Both the position numbers and the translations under genes were made by a program. DNA of 64,000 nt, from assembly GCF_029168945.1 (NCBI RefSeq), contig NC_083604.1:36761686-36825685 (forward strand), written 5' to 3'. Below are positions 45,652 through 58,399 of this stretch, piece after piece. The DNA is from Cannabis sativa. Lineage: Eukaryota > Streptophyta > Magnoliopsida > Rosales > Cannabaceae. Position 1 is the first letter of the stretch. The number at the start of each line of letters is the position of its first letter. The notes below the pieces were generated by a model. That model was given only the letters and a program-made list of their open reading frames with translations, was not told the origin of the DNA and searched no databases.

Positions 45652-48422
45652 TGTAACACCCCGACCCGCAGGGACGCCACGTGTGTGTGCTTTTACGAAC
45701 TTATTCCAAGCTATTCTATTAGTTTATGAAAAGTAAGGTTTAATTAAAAACTTTTTGATTAAATCAGAATAAAACTTCTTTATGAAATACCACTAAAATA
45801 TAGGGATCCCCTGTTTATAAAATTTTTTTATAACAAGTTACAAAACCGTTAATACAAAAATAAAGTTACACTTTCACACATAAAAGAAAAGAGCTTGATC
45901 CTGCTTCTTAGAAGCCAAGACACCACGGCTAATATGTACACTACTGGGAGACTTATGATTCATGGCCAAACATAGCTTTATTCCTCTTACCTGCACCATG
46001 AAGCACCCGTGAGTCACAATGACTCAGCAAGAAAAGTTATTAGATCAAAAGCATTATAAACGCAGATATTCGCATCTCAATATAACAAGTATATATATAT
46101 TTGTGACTCTCACATATCCATTAACCATAACCATATAGTATTAGCATTTATACATTTCCACATACTATGCGTTATGAGAAAATCACAAGACCTTATAGTC
46201 AACAACTTTATCGTTGCACTAAATGAATATCTAATCAATACATAACCACACATTTTCAGGGCTTCATAAAGCATTCTAATCTTACATCCGTATAAACACA
46301 TATTCTTACATCCCAAGAGTCACTGAAGCTCTGCATGGAAAGTGACTAATTTCATAAGCAATATAACATTCATCCAGTCACACTATAATAAAAATGTATT
46401 CAATTACAGCTCATCACATAATATTACGCTTAATCCATTTCACAGCATTGTAACCACACAATCCTGGTACTTCATAAAGTACCCTTACCACTCGTTAACC
46501 ACGAGCTACATATGTTACTATAGTTGCCCGATATAGCAAACGATAAGTAAGAAACCTATCTGCGGTTTCAAGAATAATTACTCATAACGGTAATGACTGT
46601 TTCCAATCCTCACAACTCGTTATTTATGAGCTACGTATGTCATTATCGTTGCCTGGTAAAGCAAACGATAAGTAAGAAACCGAACCACGATTTCAACGAG
46701 TAATTACTCATAACAGTAATGACTGTTTCAAACCTCACCACTCGTTATCCACGAGCTGCGTATGTCACTATCGTTGCCTGGTAAAGCAAACGATAAGTAA
46801 GAAACCTATCCGGAGTTTCAAGAATGATTGCTCATAACGGTAATGACCGTATCTTAATTCATTCATAACAACGGTGATAACCGTGTTTTTCCCTTAATCA
46901 TAAACAATTCACAAACAACAATAATCATTTCTCATCATTACCTCGATTACCACCAAGTCACAACAAATACATATCGTTAACCTCAATTAAGATTAAGTCA
47001 CAATAAACACATACTGAGATCTTGATCATAATCGAGACTGTAACAATCATAGCATTACCATATACGGTGCTTAATACTTTTCTTACCTCAAGTCCAAAGT
47101 CAAGTATGTGGGCCGAACTGAGTGGAATGATGCTCGATGATCTCGAGTCCTATGTCATGACAAAAGTAAATCAATAAGGGTCTATTCCAAAACACTGTCT
47201 AAAACCCGCATAAAATAACTTAGGGTTTTCTACCAAATCTTATGGTGAAAACACCCTAGAATAAATATATCTTTTGGCTCTAATCTATGTCTCATACTGT
47301 AGAGCTCTTCATAAGCTACGAAACGGTATATAGAATGTTTAAAACAAACACCCGAGTGAAAAGTTATGGCTAAAATACGAAAATTAGGGATTCCTGAAAA
47401 TTGACCATCCGGAATTCCGGTTCACTACAGCAGGAACTCGAAAGTTTCAGCTCTTAAAAGTCCCAAAACTTGCTCCAAACCTAACCAATTGTTCCTAAAC
47501 TTCACAGAACAATGTAATAACCATAATACAACATATTCCAAGCTTCAATTATTGAATCAAATTCACACATTAAAGTGAAGAAAACTCAACTTTGACTTCA
47601 ACAAACCAAACTCAATCAAGCAGCCATAGAAACCACTTAAAACCATCTCCAACATACTCAACAACCTACCCTAAACAAACCCCAATCTTAGTCTAATCCC
47701 TATAGCCACAGAAAAGCAACACCCTACCTCAACACCAACTCAAAACTTAGAGTTTCCAATCCAAAAGGTTGAGAACTTACCTCCAAACTCTTCTAGGTTG
47801 ACTTGGGGCAGGAACCATCTTGAAAAGAAGAAGAAAATTCTGAAGAAAACCTTCTAGGTGGCTGGTTTTAGGTTGCACGAAGGGGAAGAAGAGAGGAGGC
47901 TGAATTTGTTTTTGGTGGTTACTTAGCTTCTAAGTAATTTATAGTAAGGGTTTTTTTTTTTTTTTTTTTATATATACAACCAGCCCCCTAAAATAAAAAT
48001 AGAAAGGGACAAAACAAGTTTATTTAAAGAATGACTAATTTACCCTCAAAAGTAAATTAAACTTTAAAATAACCTAGGGCATTTTGGTAATTTCATGAAT
48101 CCACCAAACCGACATTCTAAAATTCTAAAATAGTCCAGAATATCCTCAAAATAATCCATCCCTTAATGTCATGACATTTCTGACCACATAGTCAAATTTC
48201 CACAGTCGGGCCCAAAAATATTTTTATTTCAAAAATAGTATCCACGATACCCACATATCTCAGTATAAAGTCCGTTATTAATAAATTACGCTTTATATAA
48301 TCATTTTATAAATTTCACTAATCGATCCAAGTAAGATCATAATCTTACTTCATTACCAAAATAATTACATATTTAATAAAATATGTCTAATTAAATATCA
48401 TTTTATTTTCTAGGATATTACA
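45652..48422 (-). mobile_element. Solo LTR of a second gypsy family, 2.8 kb
   Basis: The block runs from TGTAACACCCC to ATATTACA, with perfect ATAAG duplications (45647-45651 and 48423-48427). In sense (minus) it starts TGTAATATCC and ends GGGTGTTACA, with the same design as the Tekay-type LTR at 2898: a leader with a strong donor-like GGAG/GTAAGTTC (GT at 47780-47779) and three tandem repeats. It is not the same family. There is no internal region. Confidence 0.9.
46488..46862 (-). repeat. Three-copy tandem repeat inside the 2.8-kb solo LTR
   Basis: A unit of about 120-126 bases is repeated at about 46490, 46612 and 46738. It contains ccactcgtta, then cgagct, then aaagcaaacgataagtaagaaacc and cataacggtaatgac. 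It lies at a place in the LTR comparable to the array in the other gypsy LTR. Confidence 0.85.
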
Positions 48423-48879
48423 ATAAGGGTGACCTCAGGAACCATCTAAGCGATAAAATAAGGGGACGTGATCTTCCAGAAAGTGACACAAAGAGGTTGG
48501 AGGAATAGATAGCTGCTCTAACCAAGATAGTCAAAAAACAGACCAGAGCGCTCTCAAATTCGGAAGATGAGGACCCAAATTCATGTGTAAGGAGGATTGC
48601 GGAGACCTCACATCTGAAAAACTTTAAAATTCCCCACATTGAGCTGTGTGAGGGAAAGACCGATCCATGAGAACACTTGACGAAATACAATAAAATGATG
48701 CAAGTTGCACGAGTCAGAATTGATGCTAAGTGTTTATGTTTTTCCCTAATACTGGCCAAGTCTGCGGAAGACTGGTGGAAGAGGCTAGCTCCAGGTTTGA
48801 TTGATAGCTAGAAGGGCTTGTAATCGACCTTCCACAAATATTGATAAGGACATGGAAGTTGGTTCTCTTACCAATGTCA
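48423..48879 (+). pseudogene. Gag capsid part of the Tat-type element
   Basis: Forward sense shows the Gag capsid region: FKIPHIELCEGKTDP, EHLTKYNKMMQVARV and SAEDWWKRLAPG. Stops occur within it (for example TAG after RLEE near 48508, TGA near 48670 and TAG near 48810). It is cut at 48879 by the next solo LTR. Confidence 0.8.
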
Positions 48880-50736
48880 TGTTGGGTTTTATGCCTAAAA
48901 TAAGACTCATTTCAATATAATCAGATTTACTTATTAAGAAAGATCAGAAATAACATTTAATGTTGCATGGTTCACATGATTTATTTCATGATTATTTATA
49001 TAATGTATGAATTCTACTTAAGTCCAGAACATATCAATTTGTTAATGATTATAGTGTTGTCAACACAGTGGAATATAATCTTAATTATATGTTCGAAAGT
49101 TTATTCCCTGATTTGTCAGTTCACTGGATTTAGACTGACATGATAATCAGCGATAGGTATTCTTACACCTTGGATAAGTGTTATGTCCTTTCTAGGGCAT
49201 TGGCAAAGTTTACGAGGATCGGATGTATGGAGTATACATCGGAAGGGACCGATATTGAACTTTGATTAGATTTGTTAAAATTTACCGTAATATCTATTCA
49301 ATGCAATATCACCTGTTGATCCTAGATCAAATGATCTTAATCCTGATATGATTAGGTTCGATCTCAAGAGTATTATACATGTTCTTTGATTTGTTAGTTA
49401 AGCCTACTTTTGGGTCAGGGTGATACGTACATTTTGGGAACATGATAGTATAATTGAGTGGGAGCGCTAACATAATTATGGAATCTATAACTTCTATAGG
49501 GATTTAGAAGTGAAACGATGATATCCTTCGAGCTTGGCTAAACAGAGATAAATGGTGGAGATCTCATTTATACAGAGCTAAGTGTTTTAAGGATAAAATA
49601 CATTGATGGTGTAACGGTAATTTAGTGCCTATTCAATGTAGATCATCTATTAGAGGGTCATTGATCAAATTAGGATTATAACAATGGATAACTAATGACG
49701 TATCTATATCGTGGAACATATAGAGCGTTCTATATACTGAGAGTGCAATTCTAAGTTCTATGTGTGGATTCAACGAAGAATTAATAAGTTAGTGAATTTA
49801 AGATATAAATTCTTGATCTGCTTATTGGAAGCTTGGATATATAGACCCATGGTCCCCATACTAGTTGAGACCATACTGCTTGTAAGACTCAATTAATTGA
49901 TTTTGATTAATCAATTATAATTCTAAAGTTAGACTATGTCTAGTTTATGAATTTTCACTAAGCAAGGGCGAAATTGTAAAGAAAAGAGAATTCTAGGTTT
50001 ATTTATTAATTAAGAGACTTTATATGTCTAATTAATAAATATATTAAATGAGAATATTATTTAATAATTAATTTTTAGTTATTAAATAATTAGAATTGGC
50101 ATTTAAATGGTTGAATTTGAAAATTGGCATTTTTGAGAAAATCAGATGCAGGAATGATAAAACAGCAAAATTGCATAAGTGAGGCCCATTATCCAAAGCC
50201 CAGGCCGGCCACTATTGTAGGCTTTTATCATTTATTTTTTTCATTATTTTAATGCCAAATAATTCTAAGTTAAACCTAGGTGGTTACCTATAAATAGATA
50301 GTGATGGCTCTCATTCACACTTAATTCTGTCAGATGCAAACTGAGCCTCCTATTCTTTTCTCTAGGCCGAACCACTTCTCTCTTCTTTTCTTCTCTAAAT
50401 TTCGAAATCCTTGAGTGAATGAGTGAGTGCCCACACACATCAAGTGGTATCTCAATCATAGTGTGTAAGACTGTGGAAAATCAACCAACAAAAAAGGTAA
50501 TTCAGCATCAAAGGAAGGAGAGAAAGAGATCCAGGTTCAGATATTGATAATGCTCTGCTACAGAAAGGAATCAAGGGCTAGATATCTGAACGGAAGGAGT
50601 CATTATATTCCGCTGCACCCAATGTAAGGTTTCCTAAACTTTATATGTGTTTATTTCATTGTTTTAGAATTCATATTAGGATGTTAATGAAACATACTTG
50701 TTAGTAAATCTAGATCCTGGTAAAATATATCCAACA
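48880..50736 (+). mobile_element. Solo copia LTR in the Tat gag
   Basis: The 1,857-bp LTR is in plus orientation with perfect TGTCA duplications (48875-48879 and 50737-50741). Its ends are TGTTGG and CCAACA, and it keeps the TATAAATAG box at 50289-50297. There is no internal sequence. Confidence 0.95.
50289..50297 (+). promoter_or_regulatory. TATA box of the copia LTR
   Basis: TATAAATAG follows CC in the same context as the box at 24834, about 450 bases before the LTR end. Confidence 0.65.
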
Positions 50737-51338
50737 TGTCAAACAGCAAAACAACGAAAGCTTGAAGGCTTTTATTCAAAGGATAATGGAGGTTGCTGCC
50801 AAGACTAAGGTCAGTGACGACACGAAATCGATGGCCCTCCAATCTAGATTGGTTATTGGTTCTTTATTGTGGTGAGAGATGCAAAGAAATAGAGTCAAAA
50901 AATTAAGTGAGTTTATGTCAAAGGCTTAGGGTATTACTAACCTTGAGGATGCTTATATACAAGACTTTGGTGTTCCTTCGGCTCCAACCCCTTCTATGGC
51001 CACATCCAGCTTCGCATCTCAAGTTTCGACTCCAGCCTTGACTCTTCTAGGAACTCAATTTTCCCCAACTATTTACGGACCTACTACCCCTGTTCTCGTA
51101 CCTACATAGAACCATTTTTTCAGGTACAGGGTAGCACAGACTGGGTGCAGTATGGCTCCCAGACATGCAAAAATCGAGGTTCTAGAATCAACTGTGAGCC
51201 ACTCTCGGAACAAAGAGGGGGCAAGAGTAATAACTGCAATGACTCTTCAAAAAAGCTGAGGAAAAATATGATCCAAAGTACACTAAGTATACTAGTCTGA
51301 TAGACACACGAGAAAATGTCTACAAAACAACCTGCAAT
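50737..51338 (+). pseudogene. Gag middle part of the Tat-type element
   Basis: Sense resumes after the LTR with ESLKAF-like [19 protein letters not shown] and RNRVKKLSEFMS, the capsid C-terminal pattern of these Gags. A Pro/Ser/Thr-rich linker follows (about 50970-51120). Several stops are present. It is cut at 51338 by the copia element. Confidence 0.7.
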
Positions 51339-53188
51339 TGTTGGAATATATTTTACCAGGACTTAGATTTACTAACAAGGATGTTTTTAACACCCAAAAT
51401 ATGAATTTCTAAAACGATGAAAATAAACACATATAAAGTATGAGAAACCTTACATTGGTTGCAGTGGAATTAAATGTCTCCTTCCGCTGAGATCTCTAAT
51501 CCTTGTTCCTTTCTGTCGCAGAGAATAATCAAGATTTAAGCCTGAAACTCCTTCAGTTGTTTGGATTCTTCACAGTCTTACACACTATGATTGAGGACTA
51601 ACTTGCTATGGGTGGGCATTCACTCACTCACTAAGGCTTGAATTTTAATGGTGAAGAACACTAAAGGATTCGAATTAGAAGAGTGAAAAGAAGAAGAAGA
51701 AGTCTCAAACTCTCTAGTTGTTTGACAAGAAGAAAACTAGTTCAAGATTCATTTTTAGATTATGAGACCATTCTTTTCTTTTTATACTAATTCAATTAGG
51801 GTTAGGATTGAATTATTTAGAATAAAAAATGATAAAATAATAGCAAAAATAGGACCCTAGTGGTCGGCCATATGTGGGTCCAACACTAGTTAGATTTTTG
51901 CCATTTTTCTCAACCATTTATCAAATTTTTCACAAAGGCCACATTTTACAATTTCAATCCTATAAATGCCAAAACTATTTATTTAGTTATTAAATTAATT
52001 ATCAAATAAAATTTTCATTTATATTATTTATAATTAAACTCCACAAAGTCTCTTAATTAACAAATAAACTCTAAAATTCTATTTCTTCACAATGAAGCCA
52101 TATCTTAGTGAAAATTCAGAAACTAGACATAGTCTAATTTTAGAATTATAACTGAGTAATTAAAATCAATTAGCTAAGTCTTACAAGAAGTTTGTCTCAA
52201 CTAGTATGGGGACCATGGGCCTATATAACCAATCTTCTAATAAGCAAATTTAGAATTTACCAAGTAAATTCCTTAACTTATTAATTCCTTCTTGTACCAC
52301 TATAGATTTAGAATTACACTCTCTATTATATAGAATGCTCTATATGTTCTACGATATATATGAGCTATCAATTTTTTATAATCCTAATAATCAACAATCC
52401 TCTATAGATGATTTACATTAAGTAGGGACAAATTTACCGTTACAACCTTCAATGTAATTTAGTCTTAAAACACTTAGCTACCTATAAATGATGTTTCAGT
52501 AAACTAATATAATAACTAAAATGAGTGTTCTATCATTTATCTCTATTAAGCCAAGATCCAAGGAAATCATCATTTCACTTCTATGTCCGGATAGAAGCTA
52601 TAGATTCCGTATCTATGATTAGCACTCCCACTAAATTGAACTACCATGTCCTTAATCTATATGTCATGAGAAGATCCATTGGTCGACTTTAACGAACAGA
52701 TTGAAGAACACAAATAATACAATTGAACTAGCACCTAACCATCTAAGGATTGAGATCATTTGATCTAAGATCTGCTAGGTGATATTGAATTGAATAGATG
52801 TTACGGTAAGTTTATTATATCTGATTCAAGTTCAATATCGGTCCCTTCCGATGCATACTTCATACATCCAACCCAAGCTTACTTTAACCAATGCCCTAGA
52901 AAGAACATAACACTTATCCTATCAGTTAAACCCTGTGTACTGATAAATCATAGGAGTACATTTAATCACACAATCTTGATTACTTTCCACTGTGTTGACA
53001 ACACAATAAATAAGAATATCAGTGTGATAAGGATTTGGATGAATGTATAAATCAAATAATAAATAAATGATCACATGAACTAAATAACACATTAAACAAG
53101 TAATTAAATTAAATCTATTTCTTTATTGATAATTGAATAGAAAAGATTACATTGAAATAGAGTTTTATTTAGGGTAGAAAGCCCAACC
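51339..53188 (-). repeat. 3' LTR of the copia element
   Basis: The 1,850-bp LTR is next to a polypurine tract, read as GTGCAAGTGGGAGTT on the minus strand (about 53189-53203). The inner end is GCCCAACC instead of CCAACA on the plus strand, a one-base change of the LTR terminus. Confidence 0.92.
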
Positions 53189-53216
53189 AACTCCCACTTG
53201 CACTAACATAAAACTA

Positions 53217-53936
53217 TCAGTACATTTCAATTAATCCTAAATTCAGCATGTGCTTTTCAAATGTAGTTACAGTCAAAACATCGGTGAATGAATCAGCTAA
53301 TTTGTCTTTAGTGTCCACTTTCTCCACCAGTACATCCCCTCTTGCCACATATTCCCTGATAACGTGGTATTTCCTCTCTATGTGTTTGCTTCTCTTGTGG
53401 CTTTGAGGCTCTTTACTGTTGGCTATAGCTCCGGTGTTGTCACAAAGTAAAACTAGTGGTCTTTCCATTCCAAGAACGAGACCAAGTCCTGAGAAGAACT
53501 TTCTAAGACAAACAAGTTCCTTAGCAGCCTCAGCGACAGCTATGTACTCGGCCTCCATGGTAGAGTCTGATATTGCAGTTTGCTTAGCACTTTTCCAAAC
53601 AAGTGCTCCACCCCCAAGAGTAAAAAACCATCCTAGATGTAGACTTCTTGTCATCAAGACAAGCTTGGTAATCTGAGTCAGTATAGCCTACGGGATTTAA
53701 AGCACGACCCTTGTAGGCTAACACATAATGCCTAGTACTTTTCAAATATTTCAAAATATGCTTAACTGCAGTCCAATGTTCCTCTCCTAGGTTTGTCTGA
53801 TACCTTCTCACAATTCTTACTACATAGCAAATGTCAGGTCTAGTGCATAACATTGCATACATTAGACTTCCAACTGCTGAAGCATAAGGAACCCTTCTCA
53901 TGTCATCTATCTCTTGAGGATCAGTGGGAGACTATT
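53217..53936 (-). pseudogene. Copia RT end and RNase H
   Basis: Minus-strand sense reads YASAVGSLMYAMLCTRPDI, then YLKSTRHYVLAYKG and GYTDSDYQA, then after a frame change near 53590-53640 continues TMEAEYIAVAEAAKE, LLCDNTGAIANSKEP and HIERKYHVIREYV to the stop at 53217. This is the RNase H of Ty1/copia elements with its Asp, Glu and Asp residues visible. The second copy at 63351 has the same sense without the shift. Confidence 0.92.
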
Positions 53937-54760
53937 CCTTAGATAGACGGATACCAGGTCTAGAAGGCATCACTACCCCTTCAGTATTTATCATTGAGAA
54001 TATCTCTAGCACCTTATTAATGTAAGTTGTTTGAGAGAGAGCAAGGGATCTGTTCTTCCAATTTCTAATGATCTAAATACCAATAGCATAAGCAGCTTCA
54101 CCCAAATCTTTCATTTCGAATTATGTGTCAAGCCTTTCCTTCATGTCAGTCATTTTCTTGATATTTTTGCCAATAATCAAATGTCATCAACATAAAGGAC
54201 CAAGAATACTACCACTTGATTATCCTTTAGTTGGTAAACACAAGGTTCATCTTTGTTTTGGTGAAAGCCGTAGGTTTTGATTATTTCATCAAACCTTTTG
54301 TTCCAAGAACGAGAAGCTTGCTTAAGTCCATAAATGGACCTGTTAAGTTTGCAAACTTTCTCTTCCTGCCCTGGAAGCTTATAACCTTTTGGTTGCTCCA
54401 TATAGTTGGTTTCCTCAAGAATTCCATTAAGGAAAGCTGTCTTGACATCCATTTGCCAAATTTCATAATCTAAAGCGACAGCTATGGAGAGAAGACTTCT
54501 GGGATTTGAGCATGGCGACCAGAGTAAAAGTATCCTCATAGTCAACACCTTCTCTTTGGGTATAACCCTTTGCAACAGTCTAGATTTAAAAGTTTTGACG
54601 TCGCTACCAGCACCTCTTTTCTTCTAGTAGACCCACTTACATCCAATTGTATGATAATCATCAGGTGCATCTACATATTTGTAGACTATGTTCTTTTCCA
54701 TGCTGGTTGACCATTGTTTCCGTTCCAGACTTGCCATTGCCTATTTATAGGTTAATGGAT
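53937..54760 (-). pseudogene. Copia reverse transcriptase
   Basis: Minus-strand sense includes IWQMDVKTAFLNGILEE, CKLNRSIYGLKQASRSWNKR, then VLYVDDI, the catalytic YVDD of copia RT. A stop follows that motif directly and the next 240 bases are full of stops, so the region between the YVDD and the RNase H is badly decayed. Upstream sense is broken near 54580. Confidence 0.88.
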
Positions 54761-55199
54761 CGTCATCAATACCGCCACCAACGACCATATTGATTTCACC
54801 ATCCAAGCCATAACGAGCTGGTTTGGAAACCCTCCCACTACGACGAGGAGCCGTGATTTTTTGAACAGGAATATTAGTGGTAGATTTCTCGGTTATATCA
54901 ACTTGCGAAGATTCAACCGAGGGAGTAGGATTATCCTCTACTTGAGTAGAAGACGATGGAACATTATTTGGAGTTATATCTTAAAGCATTTCCTCCAATA
55001 CTACTTTTGCTTTGCGGCTTGAAATTCTTAATATAGTCATCTTCAAGGAAAATGACATTTGTGCAAACGAACACCTTATCATCCTTGGGACTATAAAGTA
55101 TTTCACCCCTAGTCTCCTTAGAATTTCCAACAAATATGCAAACTTCACTTCGCTTTTCTAGTTTTCCATCTTTCTTTCTTAAGACATGAGCAGGGCACC

Positions 55200-55870
55200 C
55201 CTAGATTCTGTTATCGCGTAAACTAGGTATACGACCATTTCATAATTCTAAAGGTGTCTTAGGGACTAATTTAGATGGAACGACATTTAAAATGTCAATT
55301 TCCATCTGAATAGTGTATCCCCAGAAGGACGTAGGTAGAGTTGAATAGCTATGCATGGACCTAACCATTTCCAAAAGTATCCAATTTCTTCTTTCTACAA
55401 CTCCATTTTGCTGTGGAGTGCTAGGGGCAGTCAATTGGGATTCAATTTCAAGTTCGATTAAATGATCTTTAAACTGCATATCCATATATTCTCCACCCCT
55501 ATCAGTTCACAAGATCTTTGAAGATTTACCCAATTGGTTTTGAGCCAATGCTAGAAACTCCTGAAACTTCTCAAACGTTTCAGATTTCTTATGAATAAGG
55601 CAAATATGGCCATATCTAGAGTAATCGTCAATGAAAGTGACAAAGTACTCATAACCACCTTTAGCTTTGACATTCAGTGGTCCACAAAGATCTGAATGCA
55701 CTATGCCTAGTGGTTCTTTGGCACGCTTTCCCTTTGCTAAGAAAGAACGTTTTGTCATTTTTCCCTCTAGGCAAGATTCACAAACTGGTAATTCACATAA
55801 GGTGATATTTTTCAATGGACCACCTTTGGTCAACTTGTGAAGTCTATCATAGCCTATATGACCAAGACGT
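55200..55870 (-). pseudogene. Copia integrase
   Basis: Minus-strand sense begins near 55870 with the end of the pre-integrase zinc-binding region (LPVCESCLEGKMTKRSF), then the core (VHSDLCGPLNVKAKGGYEYF and FIDDYSRYGHI). A TGA follows, where CGA is expected. After it come DRGGEYMDMQF and TPQQNGVVERRNWILLEMVR, with the second Asp and the Glu of the DDE triad. The rest toward 55000 is degraded. Confidence 0.9.
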
Positions 55871-55872
55871 AG

Positions 55873-56160
55873 CTACCATAGATATGTTTCGTCTTCATTA
55901 TTGATCTTTTTCTTTTTGTGGTTTTTAGGTTTAGCTACCTTAAACACTTCGTTATTAAGGGAAAATGGTTCATCTGGTCTAAGAACATAAAGCCCTTGTT
56001 CCATAGATGCAACACAAGTTTGAATGTCATTTCGAGAAATGATAGAACCAGAACTCGAAAAATTCAATTTGTACTGTTGCAACTGTAAACATGAAACAAA
56101 AATCAAGTTTCTACTGAAATTTGGAATAAACAAAACATTGTCTAAATTCAAAATTCTGTT
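55873..56160 (-). pseudogene. Copia protease-integrase linker (pre-integrase)
   Basis: A 92-codon open stretch on the minus strand starts MNLDNVLFIPNFSRNLIFVS, the conserved segment just after the copia protease. It runs on to ETYLW, which begins the pre-integrase histidine region. A stop directly after it breaks the link to the integrase. Confidence 0.8.
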
Positions 56161-57050
56161 CTAAAACTTGAGTTTTGTTTTTCCTCTAGCTCTAACCGAT
56201 ACCATTTCGTTACCAACTTTAAATTTCAACTCTCTGGATTTTAAATAATTCTAGTTTTCAAGCAATTACAATGAACAACAAACATGGTTAGTAGACATAG
56301 AATTAACAATCCATATGGATTTGTCATTCTCTAAAACAGATGACTCAAAAAAACAAGGCATTACCATTGTTCTTAGTGTTGAGAAGTCTGGGACAATTTG
56401 ATTGAAAAGGTCCCTTCTATTTATAATTAGAACATTAAATAATATGTCTGCTTAACTATTCTTAGATTGTTCTTATTGCTGGTTCAATCTGTTGTGAAAG
56501 ATAATCTAAGGAAGTGGAATCACTTTCTCTATTTTTCTCAACTAAGCCTGAAGTAGCAGGATTGTTGGAGGAATCATTCTCAATAACTCAGCTTTCTGTT
56601 TGCCCTTATCTACATTACTAGAGAAGGACCTCCATGCAAGTGACAATGTCTGTTCATAAGCACGCAATTCAGTGTCCAGCTTGTCTATGTCGGACGAGTT
56701 CTAGTTGTTAACAACAAATTACTTAAACTCGGGTGATAAGCTGTTGAGAACAAAATGAACTCTTTGCTCTCTAGATAAAACAATTCCCAGCAGAGCTGCC
56801 TTCTGGAATTTCATGTTCATCATGAGCAAGTGTGAAGTGATACTCTGACCAGGAGTCATCTTCACACTTTGGAGTTCATTCCTAAAGGCATATGCTAGAT
56901 GAGGATTGGGATGTGGGTTGTACATTTTGACACTACAAATATCAATAAACATTAATAAATTATTGGTTCAATTAAATTCATACACAAGTTTAGAAAATAA
57001 CAAGTTAAGCAAATATGTTTGCAAAAATACCAAAAAATAGACATATTAAT
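56161..57050 (-). pseudogene. Copia Gag, partial
   Basis: The open part 56952-56719 reads AYAFRNELQSVKMTPGQSIT, MMNMKFQKAALLGIVLSREQ and FVLNSLSPEFK, the Gag capsid pattern of this copia group. The following stretch toward 56160 (zinc finger and protease) is degraded by stops. The normal Gag start is not visible, consistent with the loss at the 5' end. Confidence 0.8.
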
Positions 57051-57756
57051 TATTTTTTAAGGTTTCCAACTTAATGAAATACAGTGTCCCAGTAGGCGAG
57101 AGTTAAAGATAACATTAGTTGAATAGAATAGTCAGCTCATCTAAAATGGACATCATTCTAGTAACCTTTTATGCGATCAAAATAAGAATCCAACGTTGTC
57201 CCCATAGGCGAGAGTTAAGATTATTCTCATTTTATGAGCTTCCTCCATTGTTTCATACTCTGCAAGTTTATTTCTAAGTAGTCACCGTAGGGGAGAGTCT
57301 AATAGAAATGAAAACTTACAAAATACTTATCATACGAGATCTTACGGTATTAAGTGCTTTCAACGAATAACCATCCATAAGGGGGACAAAGTCTAGCATC
57401 TCGAGGTTATATTGAAAATAATTAACCATTGTAAGACCAACAATGGAGATCGAATATCTCTTTGATTAAAGCTCATTATTTAAAATAATGTATTTTTAAC
57501 TAATCATTTATTTTAATCTATATATTTTAATAATGAAAATTACTTAATTTAAATTGGTCCAAAATTAATTAAAATTAATTTTCAACTTTAATTTAATTTC
57601 CAAACAATAATTTGAAAATCTATTTATAAATAAATATAAATTTCGAAATTATATTAAAATATAAGAAAATTAATTCCTAAAAAATATCTAATTTAAGTTA
57701 TTCTAAAAAAACTAAATTTTCAACTTAAATAATTTTCTAAAATTTAATTTAAGTTG
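57051..57756 (-). other. Copia leader or unplaced sequence with recurring short motif
   Basis: The stretch has no gene. A phrase like gtcccc(a)taggcgagagtta recurs with variation at about 57083, 57198, 57280 and 57370, roughly every 100 bases. It may be part of the untranslated leader or gag region of the copia element. From about 57500 it becomes AT-rich. Confidence 0.4.
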
Positions 57757-58399
57757 TTCTATGTCTGGATAGAAGTTATAGATTCTGTATCTATGATTAG
57801 CGCTCCCACTCAATTGAACTACCATGTCCTTAATCTATATGTCACAAGAAGATCCATTGGTCGACTTTAACGAATAGATTGAAGAACACAAATAATACAA
57901 TTGAACTAGAACCTAACCATCTCAGGATCGAGATCATTTGATCTAAGATCAACTAGGTGATATTGAATTGAATAGATATTACGGTAAGTTTATTATATCT
58001 GATTCAAGTTCAATATCGGCCCCTTCTGATGCATACTCCACACATCCAACCCAATCTTACTTTAACCAATGCCCTTGAAAGGACATAACACTTATCCAAG
58101 GTGCAAGTAAACTACATTGTAGATTATCCTATCAGTTAAACCTTGTGTATTGATAAATTATAGGAATACATTTAATCACACAATTTTGATTACTCTCCAC
58201 TGTGTTGACAACACAACAAACAAGAATATCAGTGTGATAAGGTTTTTGATGAATTTATAAATCAAATAAATAAATAAATGGTCACATGAACCAAATAATA
58301 CATTAAATAAGTAATGAAATCAAATATGTTTCTTTCTTGATAATTAAATAGAAAAGATTACATTGAAATAGAGTTTTATTTAGGGCACAAAGCCCAACA
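57757..58399 (-). repeat. Truncated 5' LTR of the copia element
   Basis: It matches 52580-53188 and ends in GCCCAACA at 58399. The part of the LTR that should lie between about 56500 and 57757 is missing, so only about a third of the LTR is left. Confidence 0.88.

Larger units (their letters stand above)
51339..58399 (-). mobile_element. Degenerate Ty1/copia element on the minus strand
   Basis: The 3' LTR is at 51339-53188, pol and gag pieces lie at 53217-56952, and a remnant of the 5' LTR is at 57757-58399. The flanks GCAAT (51334-51338) and ACAAT (58400-58404) are a target duplication with one difference. The order on the minus strand is Gag, protease, integrase, RT, RNase H, which is the copia order. 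The 5' LTR keeps only its first 640 or so bases, so a deletion removed the rest of it and probably the start of gag. Many stops are present. Confidence 0.93.
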
